The translations under genes and the position numbers were made by a program. 64,000 nucleotides of DNA from positions 8,494,001-8,558,000 of the forward strand of contig NC_060112.1 of NCBI RefSeq assembly GCF_021155765.1, given 5' to 3'. How positions within the stretch are numbered: the first letter of the stretch is position 1; every line of letters begins with the position of its first letter. Below are positions 13,701-27,731 of the stretch, piece after piece. A model generated the notes under the pieces. That model was not told the DNA's origin and ran no database searches. It saw only the letters and a program-made list of their open reading frames with translations. Origin of the DNA: Diprion similis (Eukaryota; Arthropoda; Insecta; Hymenoptera; Diprionidae).

Positions 13701-14665
13701 TACAATTCAACATTGTTCATTAATATTAATCGAGGATATTCATTAAATATTGAGAATAAATCCAGAGATATTTACCGACTTATATTTTTGTCCATTATTC
13801 AATAGATTCGAGAGAATAGATTCGGCTATGCGTACTCATTGTGACTCGTGTGCCGGTGTTCTGTGGGGTCCACTCAAAGCAGGAATGAGATGCGTTGATT
13901 GTGGCCAAGTGTGTCATGATAAGTGTGCCGAATCCATGCCGAAAAACTGTGCAAAGTATAATAAAGCAGTAGCAGATAACTTACAATCTCACACACTGAC
14001 AAGGAGTGGTGGAGATAACGGAAGCGTTAATTCGAGTAAGTGTAAATAATCGATTACCTGTACCGACGGTTAATTAAAGAATTGTTTAATTTTGAAAGCG
14101 AATGTCTTGGTTACAGGTGTCACGACAATTCAAACATCTTCGCAACAATATTATGAACAGTTCTCAAGTAATGTTGCTGAGAATCGAACTCATGAAGGGT
14201 ATCTTTACAAACGCGGTGTTGTATTAAAGGGATGGAAACAAAGGTGGTTTGTTTTGGATTCTATCAAACATCAATTAAGGTACTATGACGCTATGGAAGA
14301 TTCTCACTGTAAGGGATACATTGGTACGTTTATTTGATATTATCGAAATTCCAAGAAAATATGATTCCAGGTATCGAAAACTACATTTGTTTATTTTGCA
14401 GATCTGGCTGAAGTAGTGTCTGTTACACCTGCGGCACCGACTCCAGGTCCGCCAAAGAAAACGGACGATAAATCATTTTTTGATGTAAGTATTATTTTCA
14501 TTTCACCGGAGTGAGAAAAATGAAATTTTTTTTCTAAATCGTTTATAATTAATAACGATGTTGAAATTTCAGCTGCGTACTAATAGACGAACTTATAACT
14601 TTTGTGCGGGAGATGCAGCTACGGCGCAAGAATGGATCGAGAAAGTTCAAGCATGCTTGCAGTAG
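1788..14665 (+). CDS. Sbf: SET-binding factor (MTMR5/MTMR13-type pseudophosphatase and DENN Rab regulator), 25 coding exons
   Basis: Exons: 1788-1842, 2495-2580, 2792-3079, 3225-3444, 3537-3778, 3901-4206, 4932-5109, 5235-5439, 5556-6413, 6567-6804, 7207-7402, 8662-8971, 9050-9243, 9736-10134, 10258-10474, 10839-11052, 11481-11626, 11804-12470, 12646-12824, 13034-13181, 13502-13647, 13806-14035, 14117-14323, 14402-14484, 14573-14665. The sum is 6105 nt, about 2034 residues, in frame. The start MSRLADYF matches the family N-terminus. Domains in order: DENN (about 1-440, with CLVLVSRLD and [10 protein letters not shown]), SBF2 region (540-760), GRAM (895-1010), myotubularin phosphatase-like (1145-1660), C1 zinc finger (1828-1885) and PH (1915-2030). 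The phosphatase P-loop reads LEDGWDTT where active enzymes have CSDGWDRT, so it lacks the catalytic Cys and Arg. Family role: it partners active myotubularins in 3-phosphoinositide control, and the DENN module acts on Rab GTPases (Rab21 in fly). Exon 10 could instead start at 6528, adding 13 residues. Confidence 0.96.
7495..7522. repeat. (TG)n microsatellite in Sbf intron 11
   Basis: Fourteen TG units with one CG interruption. The host intron is 7403-8661, otherwise AT-rich and without a recognisable feature. Confidence 0.9.
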
Positions 14666-15490
14666 TGTCTCTTTGATAAATTATAGTTACAATTTAAATT
14701 GTGCAAGTGACTGATAGAATAATTGAAATTTTTATTTTGTTACATACCTTTGTATAGTGTAAACGTATGATGTATGCGTTGTGTGGCTGCAGTATTTTTA
14801 CTTTAGTTGTACTTTCCAAGTCAAAATTAACTGATGGTACGAGGTATTCAGCCACGCAGGAGGGAGGCATCTCTCAACCAGCCCAATTAATAGAAATGAC
14901 AACAAATGTAATATTGTATATTATTATGTTGAATTTGATTATATTATATTCCACATCAGATGTGAAGCATAGCTGGAAGATAAATGATCATTAAAATTTA
15001 TTATCTGTTAAGTTTTCCTTCAGTTGTCTTCGATTTTATACATTTTCAACATAAAAATGTGAAAATTTATATCATCTGTATAGATATAGTCGAATTGATT
15101 AGTAGATTATATGTACATGTATATGTATCACGATATATTTCTTAATAAGATGTCTTGTCTTTGGGTAAAAACTTTCCGATCGTTCATCTTCTTTAGGTAC
15201 TTGAAACGTATCAGGGTAGCGACGAGCGGTAACCAACGCCCTAATTGCATTGGAGTGCTTGTAATGTAATTAATGTGAAGTGTTTAAGCTGTAACAGATT
15301 AAAAAGAATAATTATTATAATTGGTAATGCAGCGAAAATGTAGAAAAAAAACGAAAAGGTCCAGACTCAGGGATGAAATATAACCAAAGTCCAGTGGACC
15401 AATTCAGTTATGGTATCTCTAGATCTAAATTATCTCTGCCACTTTAACTAAGCTATATCATTTTTCTGATATTATGTGAAAAGTAATAAA
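14666..15490 (+). other. Sbf 3' untranslated region and possible poly(A) signal
   Basis: AT-rich, non-coding sequence follows the Sbf stop codon. An AATAAA hexamer at 15485-15490 is a plausible poly(A) signal. Where cleavage really happens cannot be seen. The open frame at 14767-14994 resembles nothing I know. Confidence 0.45.
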
Positions 15491-16172
15491 ATTGTAAAAG
15501 TCATTCGCAAACGTTCTTTATTATAGGAGCCTTGACGGATCATGTTTTAATTATGACAAGAGGAATTAAGCCCATGTCATAAAATGTACCCAATCATTTC
15601 AGACCCAAGAAAATTAGCAAGTTCTAATGTATTTATAGAAAATATTGAAAAATTTAGAAAAATAAATAAATTAGTGGTAACCTACAACATCCTTAACATC
15701 TCATTATCAAATTCGTAAGTGACAATTAGTAGTATGAACTTAGGTTACTGAAAAACATATACTGACATGATGTTTATTATGAGTTCGAAACTTGATATGA
15801 GATAAAGGTGGTTTCTAAATTATATAGTAAGTTCCCAGTGACTATAGAATCAGTTTAGATAATTTCTTTCAGCAGCGTTTTTTTATTTCTCATTGGGTTG
15901 CTGTTAAAAACAAGATGAATGTGATGTTTGCAGAAATCAAATGATGTAATCGTACATTTTAACAGGGCTTGTAATATTTGAAAAAGCCTTGTTTGGAAGA
16001 GTACTGACTTTTAGCATGCGTCGAATAGGCATAACAAGGCAGTGAATATTGATATCACATACCAGCTCCTGGCTGGTTTCCCTGACATTTCCTGAATTGA
16101 AAGAACCCGGCAAAAATTGTCCGCAGTATTAAAAAAAATCCTACGATTAAGAATATACGGGACGTTGAGTAA

Positions 16173-16387
16173 ACAGGGCTTAACAGCCCCATTCTATACA
16201 CAAGTATAAACAAAATCACGAAAATATATTTTCATTCGACGCTGAAATAATCACATGAATTATGGGAATTTACTATTGCGATTTCGTAGAATCTATGCCG
16301 CTTCTTTATATCTCTGCGTTAAATGTAAATGCGTGTTGGAGTGTTTTTGTTCAGAATTGTGTATAGGATGGAGTTGTTGAGCCCTTT
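16173..16387. mobile_element. Foldback (inverted-repeat) element of about 215 bp
   Basis: The left arm, 16173-16203, starts ACAGGGCTTAACAGCCCC. The right arm, 16357-16387, is its near reverse complement, with about 25 of 31 positions matching. AACAAAA also pairs just inside the arms. There is no open reading frame. The structure fits a non-autonomous DNA transposon remnant, but I found no clear target-site duplication and cannot name a family. Confidence 0.55.
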
Positions 16388-17230
16388 TTGCGTTTGGGAT
16401 ACGTGGACTTCGATATTTCAGGATAAAGACAACGTCGAAATCGACTAGGCACCCCCTTAAGTATAACTAAAAAAGTCCCAGTGTTCCAGAAAAATTTGTA
16501 ACCATTGTAATTTAACTGTTAAAACGTCTTCATTATCGGCGTTAGAAAAAACACATTCAACTATTTTTTGGAGTAAAAATTCATATAGTTCATCTGATTT
16601 TAGTAACTAGTATAACACGTTTTATTCATAAATGGATATGTCTATAATACAAGTCGTCTGAGGCAGATTTTTTTCTTGAACATGTCGGTTGGTTCAAAAA
16701 AATTCGATTTGTACAATCTTTATAATATGCTAGGGCTATGCCGATTCCCAAAATTTCAGGAAAAAAAGTTTCGATTCCGGACGGGTTTGTATCGGATCGG
16801 GTTTTTTAGCGATCCCGGAATGGTCGGGAAACCTGGAATCTTCGGGATAGCAGAAATTTTTAAGAAAGTCTAAACGTGGGTAACCTAACTTACCTAATAT
16901 TTATAATATTGGACAAATGCTAAATATTAAATACTACTAGCAAATGGTATATCTCAATGATATTGATATTTCCAGTAAAAAGTATATCATCTTTCATCGT
17001 ATTCATATTATTTTCATTATCTATATAAATTATACGTATACAGTTTGCAACATATATATCTGAAATATTGATGATGAATTTTGTAAACAATATGTAGAAC
17101 AAAATTGTTCGGTAATCGTAACTTTGGCTACTTCGTATGTTACGTACTTATTACTTATACGCAATTACTGCTGTCGACGGTTAATATTGACTGCCAGTAC
17201 TGCGCTGAGCGTACAATAATGAAGCATACG

Positions 17231-17655
17231 CAGGGTGTCCAGTATTAATGGAAATTATGGAATCAGGGAATTCTCAGGGAATTTGATATCCTCTGGAAAA
17301 AACCTGGAAATCTCAGGGAGTTTCATGTCGTATCTGGAATATACTAATTTTCATTCTAGCGTCATAAAACTTTAGTCATTTGGTGAGAAAAAAAAGTTTC
17401 TCTTTTAACTTTCAGGCAATGGCCACGAACCAAGTCCTGATTACTTAAAAATTGTACGTGCTAGCGAATTCTTACAAATTCACCTCCCAGTGAGCTGGGC
17501 TCTAGTCAAATATAAAATATTCTTGTTCGTATGACTATTGCATTTTTCATTTATTGTGTACATGAGAACAAACTGGATAAATAATGATTCTTGGCTGGAA
17601 AACCTGGAATTTTCAGGGAATTACGTTTTCACAAATATAATAACTGGATACCTTG
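17231..17655. mobile_element. Non-autonomous DNA transposon remnant (MITE-like), 425 bp
   Basis: The left end reads CAGGGTGTCCAGTATT and the right end, reverse-complemented, reads CAAGGTATCCAGTTATT. The interior carries repeated blocks such as CAGGGAATT, CCTGGAAA and TCAGGGA. The bases ATACG directly flank both ends, a possible 5-bp target-site duplication. There is no coding capacity. Similar CAGGGAATT/CCTGGAAA sequence occurs just upstream around 16060-16110 and 16740-16850 in degraded form, so copies may be nested here. Confidence 0.6.
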
Positions 17656-20600
17656 ATACGACATTAACAAAGAAAGGTCCCGAGATGTCCCTTCCGATTT
17701 AGTTCATTTTAGCATATGTCATTCTTCATCGAAATCTAAGCCACACTTTTTTTTTATCTGTGGCAAAACGGTTTAAAGGGGTTAAATCGACCCCGAAAGT
17801 TGGGCATCCCCAGTAGTAGTTTCACAGTTTTGCATACCTTGATTTTACAAGTTACAAATTATTTATAACTGGAAAACTGTTGCTCGTATTTGAATGCAAT
17901 TGATTGCATTTGAAAAAGCAGAAAAAAGTAGAAGATACGTGTCTTGCGTTTTTCGAAATAATGTCACATAGGGGGTGAACTATTCATTTAATATTACAGT
18001 GCTGTTTCCAAGCAACAATTGAGGAGCATATTCTTAACCTATTCATAAGTACATAAATCTAGCCAACGAAAAATTTGCATCGATTGAATGCCACACTTTG
18101 TTGATCTAATCGGAGCTTGTTTGGCGTAAATGGTTGAATCAATTGCACCAATTTGTTTACGAGGTAACAGAAACACCGCATCCCTTGAGACAGATGAAGA
18201 ATATATTCATCGTAAGCATCGGTATACTGGTACTATAAACGGCCACTAGGGGGTGAACTTTCTCGCTACTAAAATAACTTCAGAGATACATAGGTATAAA
18301 ACCGAGTAATCCGCAGGGGTGTTTGATACGGATAACGGCAGATCAAGTTGTGATCAGATCTACCATGACCGAAGAAAGTTGGAATACTATACCATCGCAT
18401 AAGGGACATATGGTCTACAAGGCCAGCACCTAATCGTCCAAAAAAAAAAAATGCAATTTCGTACATTATACAATCTGACTAAAACCTCGCATTTTTTCCG
18501 CACTAATTCCGAGTTCATAGGCAATTGTGACGAATTTTCATTGTTTGATGAAATTGGTGCCAACATATTTTTTAGTTTCATCAAAAGCACGAATTCTTAT
18601 GGAATTTAAACTGCACTTGACATGCATGAAGATTCTCAATAGTGCGTAGGTCAACGTGTCGTGCATTGTTGAAGTCAGTTGTTTAATATGTATTATACCA
18701 CACTTTCGTAGTTTGAGAATAAACTTGAGGTCATTTGAGAGAAAAATTTAAACGGTAAAAATGGTACCCAGTTTTATTTACTGTTATTTTTTACTTCATT
18801 CATGATATGAGTTCCAAAATGATTCATTGTTCATGGTGAATCTAAAAAATTGTTTAACCATTAATGAATAAATGAAAATTTTTCGGAGGTAATATTTATT
18901 GAAGCAGACTTATTCTACATTAATTTTAATTATTATTTGAAAAATTAATTTTAATCAACCATACATCAATTTGCATAATATATAAAAAAAAAAGTTGCAT
19001 ATATTTTCTATTTTGAACAGTGACGAAACTGCGAGATATACCTAGACAAGGAAATTTCCTTCATTTAACGCCACGAGACTGAGTAGACATGTATGCACAT
19101 AAACGTATGTTGAATTTAACGCGAGTGCGCCCTTAATAATATTCAAATATAGATACACATTATCATGTGCGAAACTGTAACAAGTGTGTGTTTGATGGAC
19201 GTTAAATGTTATAATGTCCTGTCCAAATTCATCCTTTCGATCTGTTACGAAATCATTGCTATGTATTCAACATTACAAGTGTGTAAGGTCATAGGCATGT
19301 AGGGGTTATCACCACGTGAGTATATACTTTATACTAGCAATTAGAGAGTTTTTAAGACACTGCTGCTAATTCTTTGACACGCTAAGTCAATACTCGATCG
19401 AGGACGTAATATCATGTGAGACGTGCCTGAATATTTCATAGTTATCTTACTAATAACGCACCATACTTAATTTATAACGTTCCTATGAACTTAATGAAAT
19501 GAACTTATATTTCGTATTCTAAATCGAAATTCATTGCCAGGACTTAAAATTTATGGAGAAGTATTGAAAATACTTTTATCTTACGACCTTCACAATTTTT
19601 GTTCTGACGAATTTCATTTATAATTTTCTGAAAATTGTTTTCAACAATTTAGTTCTCTGCACACTCAGCACTTTGACTTGCCGGGTGCCGTGTTGGGATA
19701 TCAGAGCTGTGTGCTGATAAATCGGAAATTCAGATCTATAGGTTTTTTGTTTCAGAGTGGTTAAAAACTACAATTTTTTTTCAACTCACATTCAGTCAAG
19801 GTATAAAGTACTCCCAATTATTATATTATATTTCACCATTGAGAACTTACGATAACTTTCATAAATTAACTGAACTCAGTTTTCAGATAAATATTGAAAA
19901 AATTATTTTATTATACAGAAAAAAATTTACTTGAAAATTTTTTAAACATTAGAATTAATATTAATATATTAATATTCAATCTGGATTCCGCTCACTTCTG
20001 GATTTTGACTCGCACTTAAATTGTTATTTAAAATCGTTTTGAAAAAACCGGATAATTTTGAGATTCGTCCGTCGAAAGATTGACCTGCCTCAGTGCTAAG
20101 GTACAACAAGAGGGCATTAAAATCTGTGCATATTTAGATTTATTTGACACAGCTGTTGAAAATTGACGTTTATATCGAATGTAATCATCATCGTGAGTCA
20201 CTGTATGAGTTTCATTTTAAGTCGAACAAAATTTAGTCAGCAATTAATGTCGATTGCTTAGCCGAACAAAATGAAATTTCATTGTCTCATCTGTGCAATT
20301 AATTACATCCGATGACCTTTCCAATATCTATATGAATTGTATTCAAGAAACTATCTGAATAACAATAATTTCAAATGTTTCATCTAGAGACAACGCACTA
20401 GGACTCACGATCACACAACTACATAATGCAACCCAGAATACAGTTTGCTAGATCAGGTCACTCGTAGGCTTGAATATTTTAATTGAGTCGACTCATTGTA
20501 CGATGAAGAGAGAAAGGAATAATATATGACGTCATTCATGCCAGCGCAAGTTTTAATCACGAAATATGTAACTATACAAACTCCGCGTATTATTACAGAC

Positions 20601-21270
20601 ACGCACTGCACCCGAAATCGAATTTTCAGCGAAATATTAAGTAGTGTGTTCGCAAATAAGAATCACAAAACAAACATAATATCTCCCAATCGCACGAAAT
20701 AGTCTCAGTTATACTTTCCATTTTGGAATTATAAGTGCAGGCTGCAGTATAACAAGGCAATATACGAGTAAATTATTATAAACATTCGCATTTAATATCT
20801 CACTTAAAATAAAAGTATCAAAGCAACAGGTAAATTGTGGTATCGCAGCAGCCCTAAAATAGAGAAATAAAAATTCAACGTGAACGCTGAAAAATCCCTC
20901 CCCGCACCTCCACGCTCCCCTCAAAAAAAAGTATTGATATTTTTCATTCCGTAAGACGAATGGTATGTACGATAAATCCTTCGGCGAGGAGTTAAGATTG
21001 TCACCAGCTGTCTCACCGTCGCAATATTCGTTATATTATACCTATATATGTATTTCATTGGCGATAAGTGAGAGGCAAGTATGAATATCCGTGCTCTTTG
21101 ACACGGTAGAGAGTATCGGCATACGACCTGCTATGAGGTTCGTCGGGATATCTTTAGATCCAGGAGTTCTTGAGCATCCAAATAATATCGATTGCATTGT
21201 ACGTTTCGCGAAATTCATTGACTGGGATTTTTATTTTGGACATCTGATTTTCTAACCAAACCAATTGACG

Positions 21271-21820
21271 AATCATGGAGAGAAGTCAGAGAGGGAGTGA
21301 TAGGACTGTTCCGGTCCCTCATCCTCCCACCCACCATTGCAAAAGACCTTCCTCCAGGTCTTTCGCCGGTTACAAGTTCAGTCGAGACGCTTCGCTCCGG
21401 CGCAGCTCGAATAAACGCCGTACCGGCGATTGTTTGTTAGTTATTATTATTACTTTTTTTTTTTATTTTTATTTTTTTTATGTTTTCTTTCTCACTCCTC
21501 ATTCTTTACGCAAGTGTTTTATCAAGATTTTTTAACCGATCTCTGTTCTCTTTCGATCGAAATTTATCATTATTACAATCTGCCGGTTTGTTATTCTTTT
21601 CCGTCCCTGAAAATTTCTTATTCGAAGCACACGCATATCAAACGCATAGTTTCATGAGGAGAAATTTAATCGGCGTTTTTCTTTCATCCGTGATTCCGGA
21701 AGAGTTGGAACTGTCTGGCATCGAGTTATTTATGTAAACGTATAATTAATAAGTTCACCTTTATTTATTAAACATACGAAGAAATTGTGGTTTGTATTCA
21801 AGAAGTGAGTGAAACAGGTA
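21271..21820 (+). promoter_or_regulatory. Possible distal promoter or 5' leader exon of the Ork1 gene (weak)
   Basis: A GC- and CpG-richer patch (about 21275-21425) stands out in AT-rich surroundings. It is followed after about 390 bases by a donor-like CAG/GTAAGC near 21815. The open frame at 21275-21535 has no recognisable domain. This could be a promoter and non-coding first exon for the channel gene downstream. The only support is composition and the donor-like site. Confidence 0.18.
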
Positions 21821-24800
21821 AGCGAATTTCTTTTTCATTGTTATTTCATATTTCAATATTCAATACTTTTGTCGATATACTTTCTACCGGATATTTCAGT
21901 TTACTTTAGACGTGTGCTGCAGCATGGCATAGACTGAACGTTTACTTATTACATATGTCACTTGGGGTCTGCAGGTTTTTCTAAGACTTCAATAAAGTTT
22001 GACTAATTCGTGAAGCGAATGTTCATACTTAGAACCAATAGCGAATAACTTGACAACGTTTCAAATGAAACCGACGAAAGTTCGACATTTAAAGCATTGA
22101 GTAAGGATTTAGTGATCAATTTATTCTTCACGAGGTGCTTCTCGGGGCAGAAGAGATTTACACGATGATATATATAGTTCAGTTGGTGGTTGAGGTATAA
22201 AATGCGGTTAAACTGTATTAACGTAACAAAACAACACTAATTATGTATAATCTACCGAGTAAAATACGTAGTCATTAGCCCCAGACAACTTACCACGAGA
22301 CGATAGTAAATCAACCGTATATATTTATAACAAAGCGGTCTGTAATAGCTTACAATGCTCTTCATGAAAATTGCAGCGTGGTTAAGAAGAAACAACGCAA
22401 CGAAATATGTAGGAAAAAAAATACTCACAATAATTAGTCAAAGTTTTTCGTTCTTGCTTCGTCATAAACGAATGCGAGGAACGTGTATTGAATAGCCGAT
22501 ATTTATTACAATTAAAATTGGATCATCTGCGCATATCTTCTTTACAGCACTGCAACGATGTAATCATGTAGATACGTTTTAAAGTTGAAATACAGATTTT
22601 CATTAATGTTTTCTCAGACCTACAGATGCAGCATTATTTATTTATTTATTTATTTTTTTTTAAAGTAAACTTCATACAACATATATGATTGAAACGTTTT
22701 ATTGTGTATTTTGAATGAAAACTGAATAAATGTGTCAGTTAAAAAAATTTATTACACCATAGTCACTAATTCGATGTGATTTGGTAAACTTTGGGATGAA
22801 CTTTTCTTTTCATTCGTTGTTTTCTTATTTACGTACGTAACTGAAGCACCACGTGGGTAAAAGCTTTGAATGGGATGTTGTAAAAATGCTCGCACTTTAT
22901 CAAGCATTTGTAGCGTGTATGTATAAGTCCGGACGTAAAAGACAACTTCCTGGTATAGGCGCATGCGTTATATACTTGAATATTAGCAATGGTAAATAAG
23001 ATTAATTTAAGACCATAACGTGCAAATGGACGCGTTTTCAAGCTTGCCCACAACGATAAATTGTACATTTTCCGTTTACACTTTTGCTACTCGTTGAATA
23101 AAGAAAATGAAAAAAAAAAACAAAAAAAAACACACACACACAACAACAGCAAGAATCATCTATATCAATTTACGGACATCTTGTCTATTAAAGACTTCAA
23201 TTCATGCTTGTCAAGCGAATTTTTATTCAAATGAATTCATTTCGTCTATCCGTGATAATTAAAGAATGACTCACGAAGAATGAATGATTTCACGTGTTCA
23301 CGTTCGAATATATGTATATACTATATACCTAGAAAAAAATTCGTTGAATTTATTAAATTTCTGATCCAAAGAAATCCCGTTTTAGTCAACGAAACATTGA
23401 TTAGAACAATAATTTGGGTTATCGAGTGAAATCCGATTTATTGAAATTTTAAAAATATTTCTTAAGGGAAATTGGATCGCTATGGTTAGTAAATTCAAGG
23501 TTTTTTTTTCAAAATTAAAATTTCTTTCCACTAAGAGAGCACACATTCTGATAATTCAGACCACGACAGCATTTTTAGCGATCGAAACTATTGACGAAAA
23601 TTAATAAATTGCAGACAAAGATATGAAAACCAGGCTTATTTACACTGGCAACACCGGTTTCCAGTTATTCTGAAATAATTTGCATCTGTTGGTTGGATTG
23701 ACGCATGGAGTTACTTGGCTGCTGGTTCGTGGCTCGCTGGACGTTGGCTCAGTAAACAATTAGGCGTGTAAATTAATCTAACAGGGCTGGCGATGTGTAC
23801 CGAAGAGGTACGAGAGCGTTCCATATTATAAATGTTATCGATAGGTGATTGGTAATGTAATATTGTAGTATTTATTATTATTCATTCCGGCTTATCTCCA
23901 GCTAATCAATTTTCACATACTATTATTACAAGTAGGTATATCGGGATAATTGGTTTACCTACATAAGTTTTTGCATTTAATTGGCCGGTTGATTTTCTTC
24001 GAATCGATATAAACTATGTTTTAGGCTTTACATTACATTCTTATTTTCGATCAAAAAGTCAGGAATATAGAAACCCGAGTGAAATAATTTTTCACCGCAT
24101 TCACGCGTAAAGAGTAAATTTTAGTGCCAGTAGTGAGAGAACGCTATAATAAGTAATTTACTTAATTATTCGGAATCTGGAAGGTACAATAAATGGCCTT
24201 TGTATAATTCGGTCACGCAAATTTCTTAAAATCTTCCAAGACACCAGGAATGACGTTCAGCATTCATATGATAAATTCGCTTGAGAATGAAAATGCTTAT
24301 GAGAATAAAACAAGAAAATGAGGTCTTGTAGAATTGTATGAAAAATTGTGATCATAGGTATAATAACGAAATCTTGCCTTGAAATTTTCAACAATAATTG
24401 CTTTTGAGGACGGCCTCGTCTGTTTCAAGTTGGGGTTCGATTTAACCAAAGTAGGTACATGGAATAAACGAAGTTCTTGTATTACATTACATTTTATGCA
24501 ACCAAGAAAGAATCGATGAAATTTCAGACAATGGAATTCCTGACTTTTTATTTAAATCAATGTCTGTTGTCGTTTTGTACTTCGGAATTTTTGTGTCAGG
24601 GAACTTTCGAAAGGCGTGGATTAAGGAATTTCAGAATATGGATCGGCAGTTGTAATATATTCTTACAGCCTAACCAAGACAAAGTCTTACGCGCTAAATG
24701 GATTTATAATTGTTGACACAGATTTCAATCAATGCGCGGCGCAGTTTACGTACAGAAGCGACTATAATCTACATCGATAAAAGCCATTATTTACTTTGAC

Positions 24801-27693
24801 TCGAAGCGAATGGTATGAAATCTACAGGAATCGTTGCAACGATTTCTGTTCACCAACAGTCGCGATGAGGATATGTAAAGAAAACTTCCACAAAGCTTCA
24901 AAGAAGCGAGACTGCAAGTCATTTGCGTTCAATCCGTATCTATACTGATTTTTCCCGTCAAAAGGCTGAACTTTGCGTTGAATCTAAGTTCCGCTTCAAG
25001 ATATTACAGACGTTTATAATTACGCCACATATCGTTTCATCATGAGATGACAAGACTCCCGCACCTTATTATATATTATACGCATATTTATAGTCTTGAA
25101 TCAGTGCTAACTCTGAAATTTTAATTCTACGTTGCCTCAAAAAGTAATGTTTCACTGGTAAAAAACCGTTTCAGTCGATTTACAAAGCACAAAATAATAG
25201 TTTATTGAAAATGTAAAACTATTTCAGCGATTATGAGATTCATCAGGTTCCTCGGCACGTTTACTAGATTATTATAATGCGTGGAACAAATGGCGTTGTT
25301 GTTATATCAGTTAAATAAAAAAAGAGAAACACGTGGTTAATTGATCTTCAATTAAAAAGCCTTTGTCGAGTCAACATCCTATTGTGAAATGTCCAGGATT
25401 TAGTCGTTTTCCAGACCAGAGATAATCTGCACCGCTGATGATGTACGTTTCAGTTCTTCTTCAGCCTCGTAAGAAAGAGTAGGCTACAGCAACGCAAGCA
25501 AAGCGAGTCATATTTTGTAATTTAGAATTACCAATTCGCGTCACTTTTATTAGCGACTCGATTATCTCCGGTTGAAAATCTTCTGAGAACAAACGAGACG
25601 GTCTCACCTTCTAAAAAACAATATTATATCAGTTTACTCTGATTTTTAGTGTACTAATTCATGATTCCGAGGAACTCAAGAGTGATCTTAACTGATTTTG
25701 TATTATTCCATGCAGTGACTTCACTTGATTAAGAAGCATGTGATTTCACGATGTATTTTCGAATGACAACTGATTATGGCGCTATCAAAAAATTTTATAC
25801 AGTTTTGTGTTACAATACATCTACTGATATCAACTAATTTTACAGGCATCGCACGTTAATTTACTTGATTCAATGCTTTGTTGTTTATGATTTTTTTTGT
25901 CCACAATTATACAGAGTAATCGGCAAACCTCTGAAGCGGTAATTTCAAATCTTACACATAGCTAGTTCAACATTTCCTTTTGACAATGAATTATCTGCAA
26001 GTCATGAAAGTTTTTTTTACGTTATTAGTAATATAATATCTATACTGAGATATCAATTTTATCAACATTCTATCAGATCATACAGTATAGCTGAAATAAT
26101 GAATTCCTGTGGATTTTAATGAATTTATAATTAGTTTAATTCAATGTAATGTTTTCCTCGCCTAACTCTTACTCAAAGTCACCCAATTACCTTATTTCTC
26201 TAGTCGACCAAAGTAAACATTTTTTTAACCAAATCGTCTGCAGTCGACTTTATCAAATCGAATGAATTAATTTCTAAATAAAAATGTCACGTTAATTCGA
26301 CGGAAAAAAATCTTGTAGCTAGAATGAAATGTAGTTATCGTAGACGATTCAAAAGGATTCCGAAGGTTTCTAACGAATTATTTAAAGCAATTTGAAATTA
26401 TCGACATGACTAGATCATATATAAACTGTTTGATTTTGGAAACTGCCTTTCGAGTATAGCTGAGTGGTTTCGAGTAAAATGGCTATGATTTTCGCCGATT
26501 GATCCAATAAGGCCTCCGTGAGTAACCCTAATTAACTTCAATCGGAATATCATCTGACTCTGAATTGTTTTACCAAAATTCGAACTGATTTCTGTCAGTT
26601 ATTTCCAACACGAATCAAGTGCAACCGATTACAAAACGGGACAATCCATTACGTGTTTTTTAAGCTTGCAAGTTTGAGGTCGAATTGATGTTACATGAAG
26701 TCATTACCGTAAATATTGACAAGAATTACCCAGTAAAATTCCGTGACATAATAAATATGTTCCTCCTAATTGTGCTTGCGATCCATAAGTCATTACATGC
26801 TGACTTATTCACATAGAATACGGTGTATAGGTGAACCTGTGTAAACAGGCCGCGCTGCAACAAACATCGGTTGCACCAACTGCAGAACTGTTATTAAAAA
26901 TGGTGTTGAAAGGAGGATCTTTGCGAGGATAAAATAAAACATAAATCATTCTCTTTCTTCATCTATTTACTGATTCACCGTTCTCATGATCGAAGGTCAG
27001 GTAAATGCAACAGGACCATACGTTACATTATCGCAGTCTCTATATATAATTGCGTATAAAATGCAAACTTTGGAAACAGATGAACACGACAGAAAATGTG
27101 GTTACGCATTTGAATGTTGAACTCTGTCGTCAGTGTAACGTAAAATCCATGTAGGAAATACAAACTAGTAGGTACGCATTTATCGTAAAAGGTGGTGTTT
27201 CAAGACTGTGTAATAATAATCTTCCCAACGCTCACAAGCGTCAAGGGGATTTCATATCATCACGGCGTCATGACGGTTCCGGGAAACGAAAGAGATATGT
27301 ATTAATAAATAATATGAACGATATAAACAATAAGCAGTAACGTCATTCAATTTTGAGCTTTGAAAAAAAAAACGTAGCTGTGTTTCTTCCTATGTACTAT
27401 TTCTTATTTAAAAAAATGGACGACACGTCGTGCAGTTTTGAACTCAGATTATTTTTCAGCAAAATTTCAGGCGACTTCAATTTTCTGAATTTTGTGTTAA
27501 GAAAGTTGTCTCCCTTATCCTTCTGTGCGGTTTAACCAACTTTATCCGGTTTGCCTTCATCGAACCGCAAGCTTCTTCCGCGGTTTGGAAAAACGTATTA
27601 GTATAGTAACTATGCGACCATTGTCACTGACGTTATATATAACCTTCTTTAACTGCAAATGTTCAGAATTCTTACTAAATTTATCGGTATAAA

Positions 27694-27731
<38 letters not shown>

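Larger units (their letters stand above)
15491..21270. other. Gene-free intergenic DNA (first part of the Sbf to Ork1 interval)
   Basis: AT-rich sequence with frequent stops in all frames and no recognisable exon. It holds the two inverted-repeat elements listed separately (16173-16387 and 17231-17655). A short motif, AGGGGGTGAACT, occurs near 17971 and again near 18248, possibly the trace of a repeat. Confidence 0.6.

Noticed and set aside
16676..16873. Open frame containing FSDPGMVGKPGIF
   Set aside because: Starts at a non-ATG codon and overlaps degraded CCTGGAA/TCGGGA repeat sequence.
18121..18590. Minus-strand peptides suggestive of a decayed transposase
   Set aside because: I could not line up catalytic residues or a continuous frame with any transposase family, so the likeness is too weak to report.
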